A stretch of 14,143 bases of DNA from Ascidiaceihabitans sp. (GTDB taxonomy: Bacteria > Pseudomonadota > Alphaproteobacteria > Rhodobacterales > Rhodobacteraceae). Numbering within the stretch: the first letter of the stretch is position 1; each line of letters begins with the position of its first letter. Positions 1 to 6,369 of this stretch are shown here, in pieces. The stretch covers positions 1 to 14,143 of the forward strand of contig JALZUL010000094.1 in NCBI GenBank assembly GCA_023301665.1, in the 5' to 3' direction. Position numbers and translations under genes: made by a program. The notes under the pieces are model-generated. The model ran no database searches, had not been told where the DNA came from, and was given only the letters and a program-made list of their open reading frames with translations.

Positions 1-687
1 CACAGCCCGCATCAAGCGTCGGGCAAGGTCAGGTTCTTTCTCGACCCAATCACGACGCGCAGCCAAAACTTTTTCCGGCGCGAACTGCCAAACATCACCG
101 CCCGTCATCAAAATTCGCCCAACACCGCGTTGAACAATTTCGCTGCCCCATGGCTCCCCGACCCAGAATGCATCTACTGCCCCCTCAGCCACAGCATCGG
201 CCATTCGTGGCGGTGGGACCGTTACGACTTCCACATCGAGTTCCGGTTTAGAAGCAATCCAATAACGCAAAAGCAAGTGGTGCATCGAGAAAGGGAACGG
301 TACGCCGATCCGCAATACACTGCTATTAATCTCAGAAAGACGGTCCAAAATTTGTATTGGATCACCAAATTTCATTGGTCCCAAGGCTTCGCTCAAATTA
401 TTGGATGCCCCAAAAATTGTCCCGTTCACTGACAAGACAAGCAAACTGTCGATTTCAGCTTTCATGCCACCCAGACCAAGCGACATCGCAATTGGCAAAG
501 GTGATAACATTTGCGCGGCATCAAGGTGTCCAAGAGCAAGCATATCGCGCAAGGCTGACCACGACGGTTGGCGCATCAGGTTAAGGGTCAGCCCCTCTTC
601 CGCGGCAAACCCAAGCTCGGATGCAATCACCAAAGGCGCACAATCAACAAGTGGAACGTAACCGCAATTAAGTACAGTATCACTCAT
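1..687 (-). CDS. nasS: NasS-like nitrate sensor, 5' part only (cut by window edge)
   Basis: Partial gene: 229 codons are present from ATG at 685-687 and the frame is still open at base 1. The protein resembles the substrate-binding proteins of nitrate/nitrite ABC transporters (NrtA/CmpA/NasS). Visible landmarks are GYVPLVDCAPLVIASELGFA near residues 9-28, the stretch QPSWSALRDML, GHLDAAQMLSPLPIAMSLG and, further on, DAFWVGEPWG. There is no signal peptide or lipobox, which favours a cytoplasmic sensor over a periplasmic transport protein. In known NasST systems NasS binds NasT and holds it inactive until nitrate or nitrite binds NasS. The gene directly follows nasT and its ATG overlaps the nasT TGA (ATGA, 684-687), so the two are probably translationally coupled and made in matched amounts. 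The alternative, a cytoplasmic NrtA paralogue of other function, is unlikely given the partner. Confidence 0.88.
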   Translation of the reverse strand, partial: MSDTVLNCGYVPLVDCAPLVIASELGFAAEEGLTLNLMRQPSWSALRDMLALGHLDAAQMLSPLPIAMSLGLGGMKAEIDSLLVLSVNGTIFGASNNLSEALGPMKFGDPIQILDRLSEINSSVLRIGVPFPFSMHHLLLRYWIASKPELDVEVVTVPPPRMADAVAEGAVDAFWVGEPWGSEIVQRGVGRILMTGGDVWQFAPEKVLAARRDWVEKEPDLARRLMRAV

Positions 688-1268
688 CCTAAAAGATCCG
701 CCGCTGTAACCAAGGCCTGCGCAACATCGATAATCTTACGCCCCTGCCCCATCGCTGTCTGTCGTAACAAAGTATAGGCCTCATCCTCAGACATCCCACG
801 CTGACGCATTAGGAAACCTTTCGCGCGGTCAATCGTCTTACGATCCTCTAGCGCTTGCTTGGCCGCATCGAGCTCAGATCGCATTTTCCGCATCATCTGA
901 AAGCGCGCAATCGCGGTATCAAGGACAGGTTTGATGCGGTGCATCTGCAGTCCGTCGACAACATAAGCGCTAACACCCGCGCCCAACGCAGCTTGTGTCA
1001 ATTCCTCATCCGTTCGATCTACAAACAAAGCAACCGCGCGCGATTGCGTATCGGTGACCATTATGACGTGTTCCAGAGTATCGCGATCCGGGTTCGCCAT
1101 ATCGATCAGAACGATATCTGGCGCAAACTCTTTGATTGTGCGCTGAAGACTAGACACCTGCGCCAAAGCGCGCACGTTAGGCCATCCACCTTCTGTCAAA
1201 GCGTCAATAATGCTTTGAACCTTGTCTAGGTCGGGTTCGACAACCAATATGCGTTGATTTTTAGACAT
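684..1268 (-). CDS. nasT: NasT-like ANTAR-domain antiterminator of nitrate assimilation
   Basis: 194 residues. An N-terminal response-regulator-like domain (about residues 5-120, starting RILVVEPD) has an Asp at 56 in the phosphoacceptor position, but the usual receiver Lys is replaced in AYVVDGL (around 105). A C-terminal ANTAR RNA-binding domain (about 133-194) carries the typical AKGFLMRQRGMSEDEAY and a conserved IIDVAQAL tail. In Azotobacter and Paracoccus, NasT binds paired hairpins in nas leader RNA and prevents termination, and NasS restrains it unless nitrate is present. I chose the ATG at 1268 because it gives the family's usual length. The same frame opens upstream to 1358 with 30 extra residues unlike the family, and no strong ribosome site supports either start. 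The gene lies upstream of nasS and overlaps it by ATGA. Confidence 0.92.
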   Translation of the reverse strand: MSKNQRILVVEPDLDKVQSIIDALTEGGWPNVRALAQVSSLQRTIKEFAPDIVLIDMANPDRDTLEHVIMVTDTQSRAVALFVDRTDEELTQAALGAGVSAYVVDGLQMHRIKPVLDTAIARFQMMRKMRSELDAAKQALEDRKTIDRAKGFLMRQRGMSEDEAYTLLRQTAMGQGRKIIDVAQALVTAADLLG

Positions 1269-1430
1269 TGGCACCCGGTATGAAGAATGTAGGGCATTCG
1301 AAAGGCGACCCACTGGTAAACAAGACGGAAACACCAGAGATGCTGAAAATTTAATCATTTCACTTCAGTCGCGCCCAATTATCAGGCAGTCCGCGCAGTC
1401 GGAAGCATGGCTATCTTGAATGAACAACTC

Positions 1431-1447
1431 TTGGTCGCCTCGACCAA
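1431..1447. promoter_or_regulatory. 17-bp perfect palindrome upstream of nasT
   Basis: TTGGTCG-CCT-CGACCAA is a perfect 7-bp inverted repeat with a 3-base centre, about 160 bp before the chosen nasT start. It could be an operator or a small RNA hairpin in a long nasTS leader. It does not fit the NtrC consensus well. The rest of 1269-1490 is non-coding and shows no clear -35/-10 pair. Confidence 0.3.
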
Positions 1448-1490
1448 CCGGAACACTGCCTAAAGCCAAAGGCACGTTCCACTTTTATCA

Positions 1491-1522
1491 GTGACCGGGC
1501 CCATTCTGGGTGGCCCGGTCAC
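1491..1522 (-). terminator. GC-rich hairpin after the SDR gene (candidate terminator)
   Basis: Stem GTGACCGGGCC (1491-1501) pairs perfectly with GGCCCGGTCAC (1512-1522) around a 10-base loop, 15 bases beyond the SDR stop codon. On the minus strand it is followed by TGATAAAAGT, so there is no U-tract. It may be a weak terminator, a Rho-linked stop or a 3'-end stabiliser that separates the SDR transcript from nasT. Confidence 0.42.
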
Positions 1523-1537
1523 CTACGAAAGCATGCC

Positions 1538-2287
1538 TTACGAGAAGAGCATACCGCCATTAATGTCCACACATGCGCCTGTCATGAATGCAGATTCATC
1601 AGACGCTAGGAATGCGGTCAAATTCGCAACATCTTCAGAAGATCCCTCACGTTTAACCGGCGACGCGTTGGCTACGAATGTGCGAACTTCGTCCTTAGTG
1701 AACGTGTTATGGAAATCGGTATCGATCATCCCTGGGCAGATTGAATTTACGCGGATTTTCGGGCCCAGCTCTTTTGCCATGCCGCGTGTCATTGTCATAA
1801 CCGCACCTTTAGATGCCGCATATGCAATTGAACCTGGTCCACCGCCGTCACGGCCCGCTTGGGACGCGAAGGATACGATGCTGCTGCCTTCGTTCATGTG
1901 TGGGATCGCGACTTTAGAAATGTGGTAGAACGATGTGACGTTCAGGTTCATCACGGTGTTCCAGTGGTCGATATCCATGTCCGCGATGGTTTTACGTGCA
2001 ACCAAACCGCCAGTAACGTGAACCAACGCATCGATTCCCGCGCCAAATTCGGAAACTGTTTTGTTCACCAGTGCTTCCACATCTGCTGGGTTCGTCATGT
2101 CACCCTGCAACGCAAATGCTTTACCGCCAGCAGCGATGATCTCTGCGACAGCAGAATCAGCACCCTCACTGCTAGAATGATAGTTGATCGCAACGCTTGC
2201 ACCATCAGCTGCCAAACGCAGAGCACATGCTCGACCAATGTCACGTCCACCACCGGTAACGATTGCAGTTTTTCCGTTCAAACCCAT
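1538..2287 (-). CDS. Short-chain dehydrogenase/reductase, probable uronate-pathway (DEH or KDG-type) oxidoreductase
   Basis: 249 residues, the classical SDR length. Rossmann cofactor motif TGGGRDIG is at 11-18, and no acidic residue ends the second strand (INYHSSS, 34-40), which fits NADP(H) preference. Catalytic residues are Asn116, Ser142, Tyr156 and Lys160 (YAASK), and the cofactor-binding PG is in NSICPGMI (181-188). The usual NNAG after strand 4 reads VTGG (91-94), an uncommon variant. GAGGG seven bases before the ATG is a good ribosome site. It lies downstream of gntR on the same strand and is divergent from a TRAP transporter and KDG kinase. Known SDRs in such settings reduce 4-deoxy-L-erythro-5-hexoseulose uronate (DEH) to KDG or act like KduD. 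That role is inferred from context; a FabG-like or other sugar dehydrogenase activity cannot be excluded from sequence. Confidence 0.93.
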   Translation of the reverse strand: MGLNGKTAIVTGGGRDIGRACALRLAADGASVAINYHSSSEGADSAVAEIIAAGGKAFALQGDMTNPADVEALVNKTVSEFGAGIDALVHVTGGLVARKTIADMDIDHWNTVMNLNVTSFYHISKVAIPHMNEGSSIVSFASQAGRDGGGPGSIAYAASKGAVMTMTRGMAKELGPKIRVNSICPGMIDTDFHNTFTKDEVRTFVANASPVKREGSSEDVANLTAFLASDESAFMTGACVDINGGMLFS

Positions 2288-2341
2288 AAAAAGCCCTCAA
2301 ATAGATCTATGCGAGCATCCAATTCACCCGCTTCAAGGCGA

Positions 2342-2371
2342 ACTGGTATGGTAGTACTCGAGGTCTGTCAA
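2342..2371 (-). promoter_or_regulatory. Candidate promoter and operator for the SDR gene
   Basis: Read on the minus strand, a perfect -35 TTGACA (2366-2371) is followed after 17 bases by TACCAG, a poor -10. The -10 position falls inside TACCATACCAGT (2342-2353), which matches at 11 of 12 bases a motif upstream of dctP at 3278-3289. It may give the SDR gene its own repressible start inside the 101-bp gap after gntR. A 10-bp palindrome, ATAGATCTAT, lies at 2301-2310, closer to the SDR start. Confidence 0.32.
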
Positions 2372-2388
2372 TCGAACTCTGAGCGGAA

Positions 2389-3078
2389 TTATTCTTCAAA
2401 GAAGTCGGGATAATTCTCTGAGGCCAGATTTAAAGTTGCATCAAGGTGCATCAGATGAACTCTCGTGGCTTTAACCGCCTCTTCTTCATCTCCAGCGCAA
2501 ATTGCATCAAAGATAGCGTTATGCCCAACAAGAACCTCCGCCATCCCATCTGCATCGGACAACTCTAATGTACAAACGCGATCAGTGTGGGTTTTATTTT
2601 CTGCGATGGTTTTGAAGGCTGCTTCACGATTCGCCGCGATACAGATCAATTTATGGAATTGGTAATCCAAGCCTTTAAGAACATCTGATTCTTTTGCTTC
2701 AACAGCGCGCGTTTGCTCTTTTAGGTTTTCACGAAGCATCGCCAAATGCTCATCCGACGCTTCATTACATGCGACCCGCACGACCTCAACCTCAACCGCG
2801 GCACGAATAAATCTAGTATTACAAAGCTCTTGCTGCGAAATCTTGCGAACCCGGGTGGCCCTTTGAGGACGAATCTCTACAAGATTAAGCTCACCGAGAC
2901 GCATGAAAGCTTCGCGAACGGGTTGACGCGAAACGTCACAGGTTTTGGCGATTTCAACTTCAGAAATCTTAGAACCGGGCGGCAATTGCAAAGAAATGAT
3001 ATCGGATCGCAAACGACGGAAGACTTCCTCCGTAGTGGTTAATCTTTTTATTTCTCTCGTTGCTTGCACCGCAATCAT
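2389..3078 (-). CDS. GntR-family regulator, FadR/FCD subfamily
   Basis: 229 residues. An N-terminal winged helix-turn-helix (about 14-80) has the GntR hallmarks PPGSKISE (33-40) and VSRQPVREAFMRL (49-61). The C-terminal all-helical FCD ligand domain (about 87-215) carries the metal-binding set Asp138 and His142 (DYQFHKLI), His186 (GHNAIFDAI) and His208/His211 (RVHLMHLD). Proteins of this subfamily bind sugar acids or other carboxylates, and many control uronate, gluconate or galactonate genes. The position between the SDR gene and the divergent dctPQM-kdgK genes makes it the likely local regulator, probably a repressor relieved by the imported acid or a KDG-type intermediate. The start is the ATG at 3078; its ribosome site is weak (GGATAAAAGA). 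The actual ligand cannot be read from the sequence. Confidence 0.93.
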   Translation of the reverse strand: MIAVQATREIKRLTTTEEVFRRLRSDIISLQLPPGSKISEVEIAKTCDVSRQPVREAFMRLGELNLVEIRPQRATRVRKISQQELCNTRFIRAAVEVEVVRVACNEASDEHLAMLRENLKEQTRAVEAKESDVLKGLDYQFHKLICIAANREAAFKTIAENKTHTDRVCTLELSDADGMAEVLVGHNAIFDAICAGDEEEAVKATRVHLMHLDATLNLASENYPDFFEE

Positions 3079-3137
3079 TCTTTTATCCAGTACTCATAGG
3101 GCCGCAGTCTAAGGGCTCGCGCACCGCTGCCGACACC

Positions 3138-3167
3138 GTTTTTACTGGTAAAACCTTTTGGTTTCAA
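3138..3167 (-). promoter_or_regulatory. Candidate gntR promoter overlapped by a palindromic operator
   Basis: On the minus strand TTGAAA (3162-3167) and TAAAAA (3139-3144) are 17 bp apart, an acceptable sigma-70 type pair pointing into gntR. The palindrome TTTTAC-TG-GTAAAA (3140-3153) covers the -10, and AAACC-TTTT-GGTTT (3151-3164) overlaps it. The palindrome contains ACTGGTA (TACCAGT on the minus strand), shared with the SDR upstream motif. This suggests autoregulation by GntR. Most of the remaining 328-bp divergent region (3079-3406) is AT-rich with no other gene. Confidence 0.36.
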
Positions 3168-3259
3168 CGTTATCGTCACTTAATAGCGCTCCTTTAGCTG
3201 TTAAGCCTTCGGTTTCTTAGCAATCACAGTTATTTTGGGCCGGACAATCAACCTTACGT

Positions 3260-3289
3260 TACTTTCATACACTAAAGTACCATACTAGT
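3260..3289 (+). promoter_or_regulatory. Candidate GntR operator region before dctP
   Basis: TACCATACTAGT (3278-3289) differs at one base from TACCATACCAGT upstream of the SDR gene, and both copies point at the gene they precede. An inverted repeat TACTTT (3260-3265) / AAAGTA (3274-3279), 8 bp apart, overlaps its left edge. The block sits about 11 bp upstream of the likely dctP -35 box. Function is inferred from repetition and placement. Confidence 0.33.
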
Positions 3290-3300
3290 CAGCATTTTTC

Positions 3301-3330
3301 TTGACGAACCTGCACCTTCACGCTTATCTC
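3301..3330 (+). promoter_or_regulatory. Candidate dctPQM-kdgK promoter
   Basis: TTGACG (3301-3306, five of six consensus bases) and TATCTC (3325-3330, three of six) are separated by 18 bp. The -10 is weak, as expected if an activator or inducer-dependent relief is needed. Transcription from here would give a leader of about 70 nt before the dctP ATG. Confidence 0.3.
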
Positions 3331-3406
3331 ACTCCAGATTTACACTGAATCTGACCGCTGCGACCTTATGTCGGGCGAGAACATTGCTTCTGGGAGGAAC
3401 AACACG

Positions 3407-4396
3407 ATGTTTTTTAAATCTGCAACTAAAATGGCACTTGCCACAGCGCTGAGCGCTGCTTCATTCACTGCAGCTTCTGCGGAAAGCGTAACATTGCGCG
3501 GCGCAAGCATGTTTGATGACAACCACGCATTCACCAAAACAATGGTGAAATTTGCTGACTTGGTTGGTGAATATTACGATGGCGACGTTGAATTTGATCT
3601 TCGCTTGAACGGCGAGCTGGGCGTAGAAAAAGACTACGTTAACTTCCTTCAGCAAGGCGTCGCGATTGACTACACAATCATGGCCCCATCCAACATGGCG
3701 AAATTCGCACCATCTATTCCTTTGATGGACATGCCATTCTTGTTCCGTGACCTTGACCACTGGAACACTGTTCTGTCCAGCGACGCATTCGCGCCTTTGG
3801 AAGCTGAGTTGGAAAAAAATGCCGACATCAAAATCATCGGCTACACCGGTGGCGGCGTACGTAACCTCGTTTCTAGCGCGCCAATCGGCAACCTAGACGA
3901 ACTAGCGGGCCACAAAATGCGCGTTATGGGCGCTCCTATCCAAGCACAGATCTTCTCTGCTTTGACAGCGGCTCCGTCAGCAATCGCGTATAACGAAGTT
4001 TACAACGCGATTCAGTCTGGCGTTATTGCAGGTTTCGAAAACGAAGCTGCAAGCATCCAAAACCTGAAGTTCTACGAAGTTGCACCAAACGTAACTTTGA
4101 CCAAGCACACAATCACAGTGCGTCCAATCGTAATGAGCGGCAAATCTTTCCGTAAATTGCCTGAGGATCTTCAAGCGGCTATCACAAAAGCCGGTAACGA
4201 TGCAGGCGCATTTGGTCGTGAGCTAGAATCACGTGAAGATGGTCTAAAGCTTCAGGAAATGGTCGATGCGGGCCAAGTTAAAGTACAAGAATTCGCAGGC
4301 CGTGAGCAACTGCTCGAGATGGTTATTCCTGTACAAGACGCTTTCGCTGCTGACATCGAAGCGACTGATTTGCTTACAGCCGTACGTGGCATGTAA
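3407..4396 (+). CDS. dctP: TRAP transporter solute-binding protein (DctP family)
   Basis: 329 residues from ATG 3407, preceded by a strong GGGAGGA site 8 bases away. The same frame also has an ATG at 3368, but that start would bury the signal peptide. The signal peptide is residues 1-25, with a Lys-containing n-region, an Ala-rich core and cleavage after SFTAASA. The mature protein shows DctP-family features: GGGVRNL (148-154), HKMRVMGAP (169-177) whose Arg172 is in the position that normally clamps the substrate carboxylate, and YNEVYNAIQSGVIAGFENE (195-213). It captures an organic acid in the periplasm and delivers it to DctQM, with uptake driven by the sodium gradient in known systems. Adjacent KDG kinase and SDR genes point to a uronate-type or deoxy-ketonate ligand. 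The specificity is inferred, not seen. Confidence 0.95.
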   Translation: MFFKSATKMALATALSAASFTAASAESVTLRGASMFDDNHAFTKTMVKFADLVGEYYDGDVEFDLRLNGELGVEKDYVNFLQQGVAIDYTIMAPSNMAKFAPSIPLMDMPFLFRDLDHWNTVLSSDAFAPLEAELEKNADIKIIGYTGGGVRNLVSSAPIGNLDELAGHKMRVMGAPIQAQIFSALTAAPSAIAYNEVYNAIQSGVIAGFENEAASIQNLKFYEVAPNVTLTKHTITVRPIVMSGKSFRKLPEDLQAAITKAGNDAGAFGRELESREDGLKLQEMVDAGQVKVQEFAGREQLLEMVIPVQDAFAADIEATDLLTAVRGM

Positions 4397-4400
4397 TCTA

Positions 4401-4413
4401 AACCTAATAGGTT
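4401..4413. repeat. 13-bp perfect palindrome just after the dctP stop
   Basis: AACCTA-A-TAGGTT begins four bases after the dctP stop codon and precedes the larger hairpin at 4419-4448. It may be part of an mRNA 3'-end structure or a protein site; nothing else identifies it. Confidence 0.3.
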
Positions 4414-4418
4414 AAACC

Positions 4419-4450
4419 TGAGGCACCCTGATAAGTTGGGGTGCCTCATT
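4419..4450 (+). terminator. Intercistronic hairpin between dctP and dctQ
   Basis: Stem TGAGGCACCC (4419-4428) pairs perfectly with GGGTGCCTCA (4439-4448) around a 10-base loop, followed by TTCATTTCC, a weak U-tract. It lies in the 100-bp gap between the binding-protein gene and the membrane genes. Such elements usually cause partial termination or protect the upstream mRNA, giving more DctP than DctQM. Confidence 0.55.
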
Positions 4451-4496
4451 CATTTCCTCCGGGCATACGTCCCGTAAAACTAGGGACGACACTATC

Positions 4497-4991
4497 ATGC
4501 TCGGGCAACTCCTCGAAAAATTTTGCATCGGCCTACGGGTCTTACTCGGATGCCTCATGGCCTCTCTCGCTATCCCCGTTGGGATGCAGGTGCTGGCACG
4601 CTACACCGGAATTATTCCAACCTATTTATGGACCGAAGAACTGGCCACCTTCATCTTTGTCTGGGTTGTTATGATCGGCTCAATGGTCGCGGTATGGGAT
4701 GGGACACACTTTGATGTTGTGATCACCCGCGATGCCAAGCACCCCCTCGCCGTCCTGATCCAAAAAGGCATTGTCCACATCTTTGTCCTGATCTTTGCCC
4801 TGCTCTTTGCATGGTACGGGATTGAATACGCCAAAGTTGGCTCAATCCAAAGTTCAGTAATGATGCGCGCCAACCTTCTTTGGACCTACATCACTGTTCC
4901 TGTCGCCGGAGCCATCTGGGCCAGCTTCAGCGCTTATCGCCTTTATGAGGCATTCACGACCTACACTATGACGAAAAGAGCACAATCATGA
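4497..4991 (+). CDS. dctQ: TRAP transporter small membrane subunit (DctQ family)
   Basis: 164 residues with four predicted membrane helices at roughly 12-34, 46-68, 86-111 and 127-149, the normal DctQ topology and length. The family motif WTEELATFIFVWVVMIGS (45-62) is clear, with the conserved Glu pair. It forms the inner-membrane complex with DctM that receives substrate from DctP. The ribosome site is modest (GGGACGAC). Its TGA overlaps the dctM ATG as ATGA (4988-4991), so the two membrane subunits are translationally coupled. Confidence 0.93.
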   Translation: MLGQLLEKFCIGLRVLLGCLMASLAIPVGMQVLARYTGIIPTYLWTEELATFIFVWVVMIGSMVAVWDGTHFDVVITRDAKHPLAVLIQKGIVHIFVLIFALLFAWYGIEYAKVGSIQSSVMMRANLLWTYITVPVAGAIWASFSAYRLYEAFTTYTMTKRAQS

Positions 4992-6298
4992 TCATTTCCA
5001 CCGGCCTCGCCAGCGCCATTCTAGTCGGCGGCTTCCTCCTTTTGATCTTGATCCGTGTACCGGTCGCTTTTGCCCTAGGCATTGCAACGATTCCGATTGT
5101 TATCCTCGACATTCGTTTGACACCGTTCATCATCTTGGACCGTATGTTCCAATCCTATAACTCTTTCATCTTGCTTGCTGTGCCGTTCTTCTTGCTGGCC
5201 GCGAACTTGATGAACTCAGGAAAAATCACCGCCAAACTGATCGATCTTGCGCGCGTTCTGACCGGCTGGATGCCGGGTGGCCTTGGTCATGTGAATGTTG
5301 CCGTATCAATGTTGTTTGCCGGCATCTCAGGCTCTTCTACTGCTGACGCTGCGGGTTGCGGTAAAATCTTGATCCCTGCGATGGTGAAAGAGGGCTATGA
5401 CACCCGCTTTGCAATCGCTATCACCGCTTGCTCTTCTGTAATGGGCGTTATCATTCCGCCAAGTATTTTGATGGTTGTCTGGGGTGGCGTAATGCAAATC
5501 TCAGTGGGCGCACTATTCTTGGCCGGTGCAATTCCTGGCCTTTTGATCGGCGGCGCACTTATGGGCACTGTTTACGCTTATGCAAAAGTCTACGACTACC
5601 CTATTGCTCTGCGCCCGACGTTTGCAGAATTCTGGACCGCCTTTAAGGGCGCTGCCCTCGCGATGTTGACCCCCGTACTTGTTATCGGTGGTATCGTTGG
5701 TGGTATCGTTACGCCAACAGAAAGCGCGATCATCGCAGCAGGTTACGCCTTGATCCTTGGCGTGTTTGTCTATCGTACGGTTACCTTCCGTGACCTTGGC
5801 CACATCTTTTACGACACTGGCCGTTTCGCTTCGATCTCATTGTTCGCAATTGGTACAGCTTCGGCCTTCGGTTGGATGCTCGCATTTTATAACGTGCCTC
5901 GTTTGATCGTGGAAACAATGACGGCAGGCGAATTTGGAGTGATCGGCACAGCTTTGGTCATCGCGGCGTTGTTCTTATTCTTTGGCCTGTTCATCGATGC
6001 GATCCCCACAATCATCATCCTTGGGACCGTCCTTTTGCCTGTAGCAACCGCCGCTGGCATCCATCCAATCGCCTTTGCGATCATCGGTATCATCTCACTG
6101 GCCTTCGGATTGGTAACACCGCCCTACGGGCTCTGTTTACTCATATCCGCGGCCATTGGGGGCATGAACGTTGTGCACGTGATGAAAGACGTTGTTATCA
6201 TCCTTGCGCCAATGCTGTTGATCTTGTTGTTGATTATCGTGTTCCCCGAAATCGCTTTGTGGCTCCCACGTACCCTGATGCCAATGACGTTCAAGTAA
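4988..6298 (+). CDS. dctM: TRAP transporter large membrane subunit (DctM family)
   Basis: 436 residues, a full-length DctM with many hydrophobic segments. Hallmarks are MLFAGISGSSTADAAG (108-123), the IPPSILMVVWG loop (156-166) and the second repeat motif GGIVTPTESAIIAAGYAL. The two inverted halves are those of the ion-transporter superfamily, and the subunit is the proton- or sodium-coupled permease. The start is fixed by the ATGA overlap with dctQ. Nothing suggests truncation. Followed after 71 bp by kdgK. Confidence 0.96.
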   Translation: MIISTGLASAILVGGFLLLILIRVPVAFALGIATIPIVILDIRLTPFIILDRMFQSYNSFILLAVPFFLLAANLMNSGKITAKLIDLARVLTGWMPGGLGHVNVAVSMLFAGISGSSTADAAGCGKILIPAMVKEGYDTRFAIAITACSSVMGVIIPPSILMVVWGGVMQISVGALFLAGAIPGLLIGGALMGTVYAYAKVYDYPIALRPTFAEFWTAFKGAALAMLTPVLVIGGIVGGIVTPTESAIIAAGYALILGVFVYRTVTFRDLGHIFYDTGRFASISLFAIGTASAFGWMLAFYNVPRLIVETMTAGEFGVIGTALVIAALFLFFGLFIDAIPTIIILGTVLLPVATAAGIHPIAFAIIGIISLAFGLVTPPYGLCLLISAAIGGMNVVHVMKDVVIILAPMLLILLLIIVFPEIALWLPRTLMPMTFK

Positions 6299-6311
6299 AT
6301 CTTGAACGCTC

Positions 6312-6333
6312 ATTGGGCCACCATCGGGCCAAT
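6312..6333 (+). other. Imperfect hairpin in the dctM-kdgK gap
   Basis: ATTGG...CCAAT with inner GCC/GGG pairing and one G-G mismatch can form a small stem-loop 14 bases after the dctM stop. There is no U-tract, so it is more likely an RNA processing or stability element than a terminator. Weak evidence. Confidence 0.2.
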
Positions 6334-6369
6334 AATTAAGAACACTCAGAAAACTGTCAGGACGTAAAG

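Noticed and set aside
130..432. Plus-strand open frame of 100 codons opposite the left-edge gene
   Set aside because: It is antisense to nasS, whose minus-strand frame gives a clear nitrate-binding-protein sequence; the plus frame has no recognisable features.
1859..2413. Plus-strand open frame of 184 codons across the SDR gene and the following gap
   Set aside because: Antisense to the SDR gene for most of its length, with a Cys- and Ser-rich low-sense translation and no ribosome site.
3368..3406. Upstream ATG of dctP
   Set aside because: It would put 13 polar residues before the signal peptide, and the strong GGGAGGA site serves the ATG at 3407 instead.
5688..5712. Short tandem repeat GGTATCGTTG inside dctM
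   Set aside because: It encodes the normal GGIVGGIV segment of the DctM family and needs no separate explanation.
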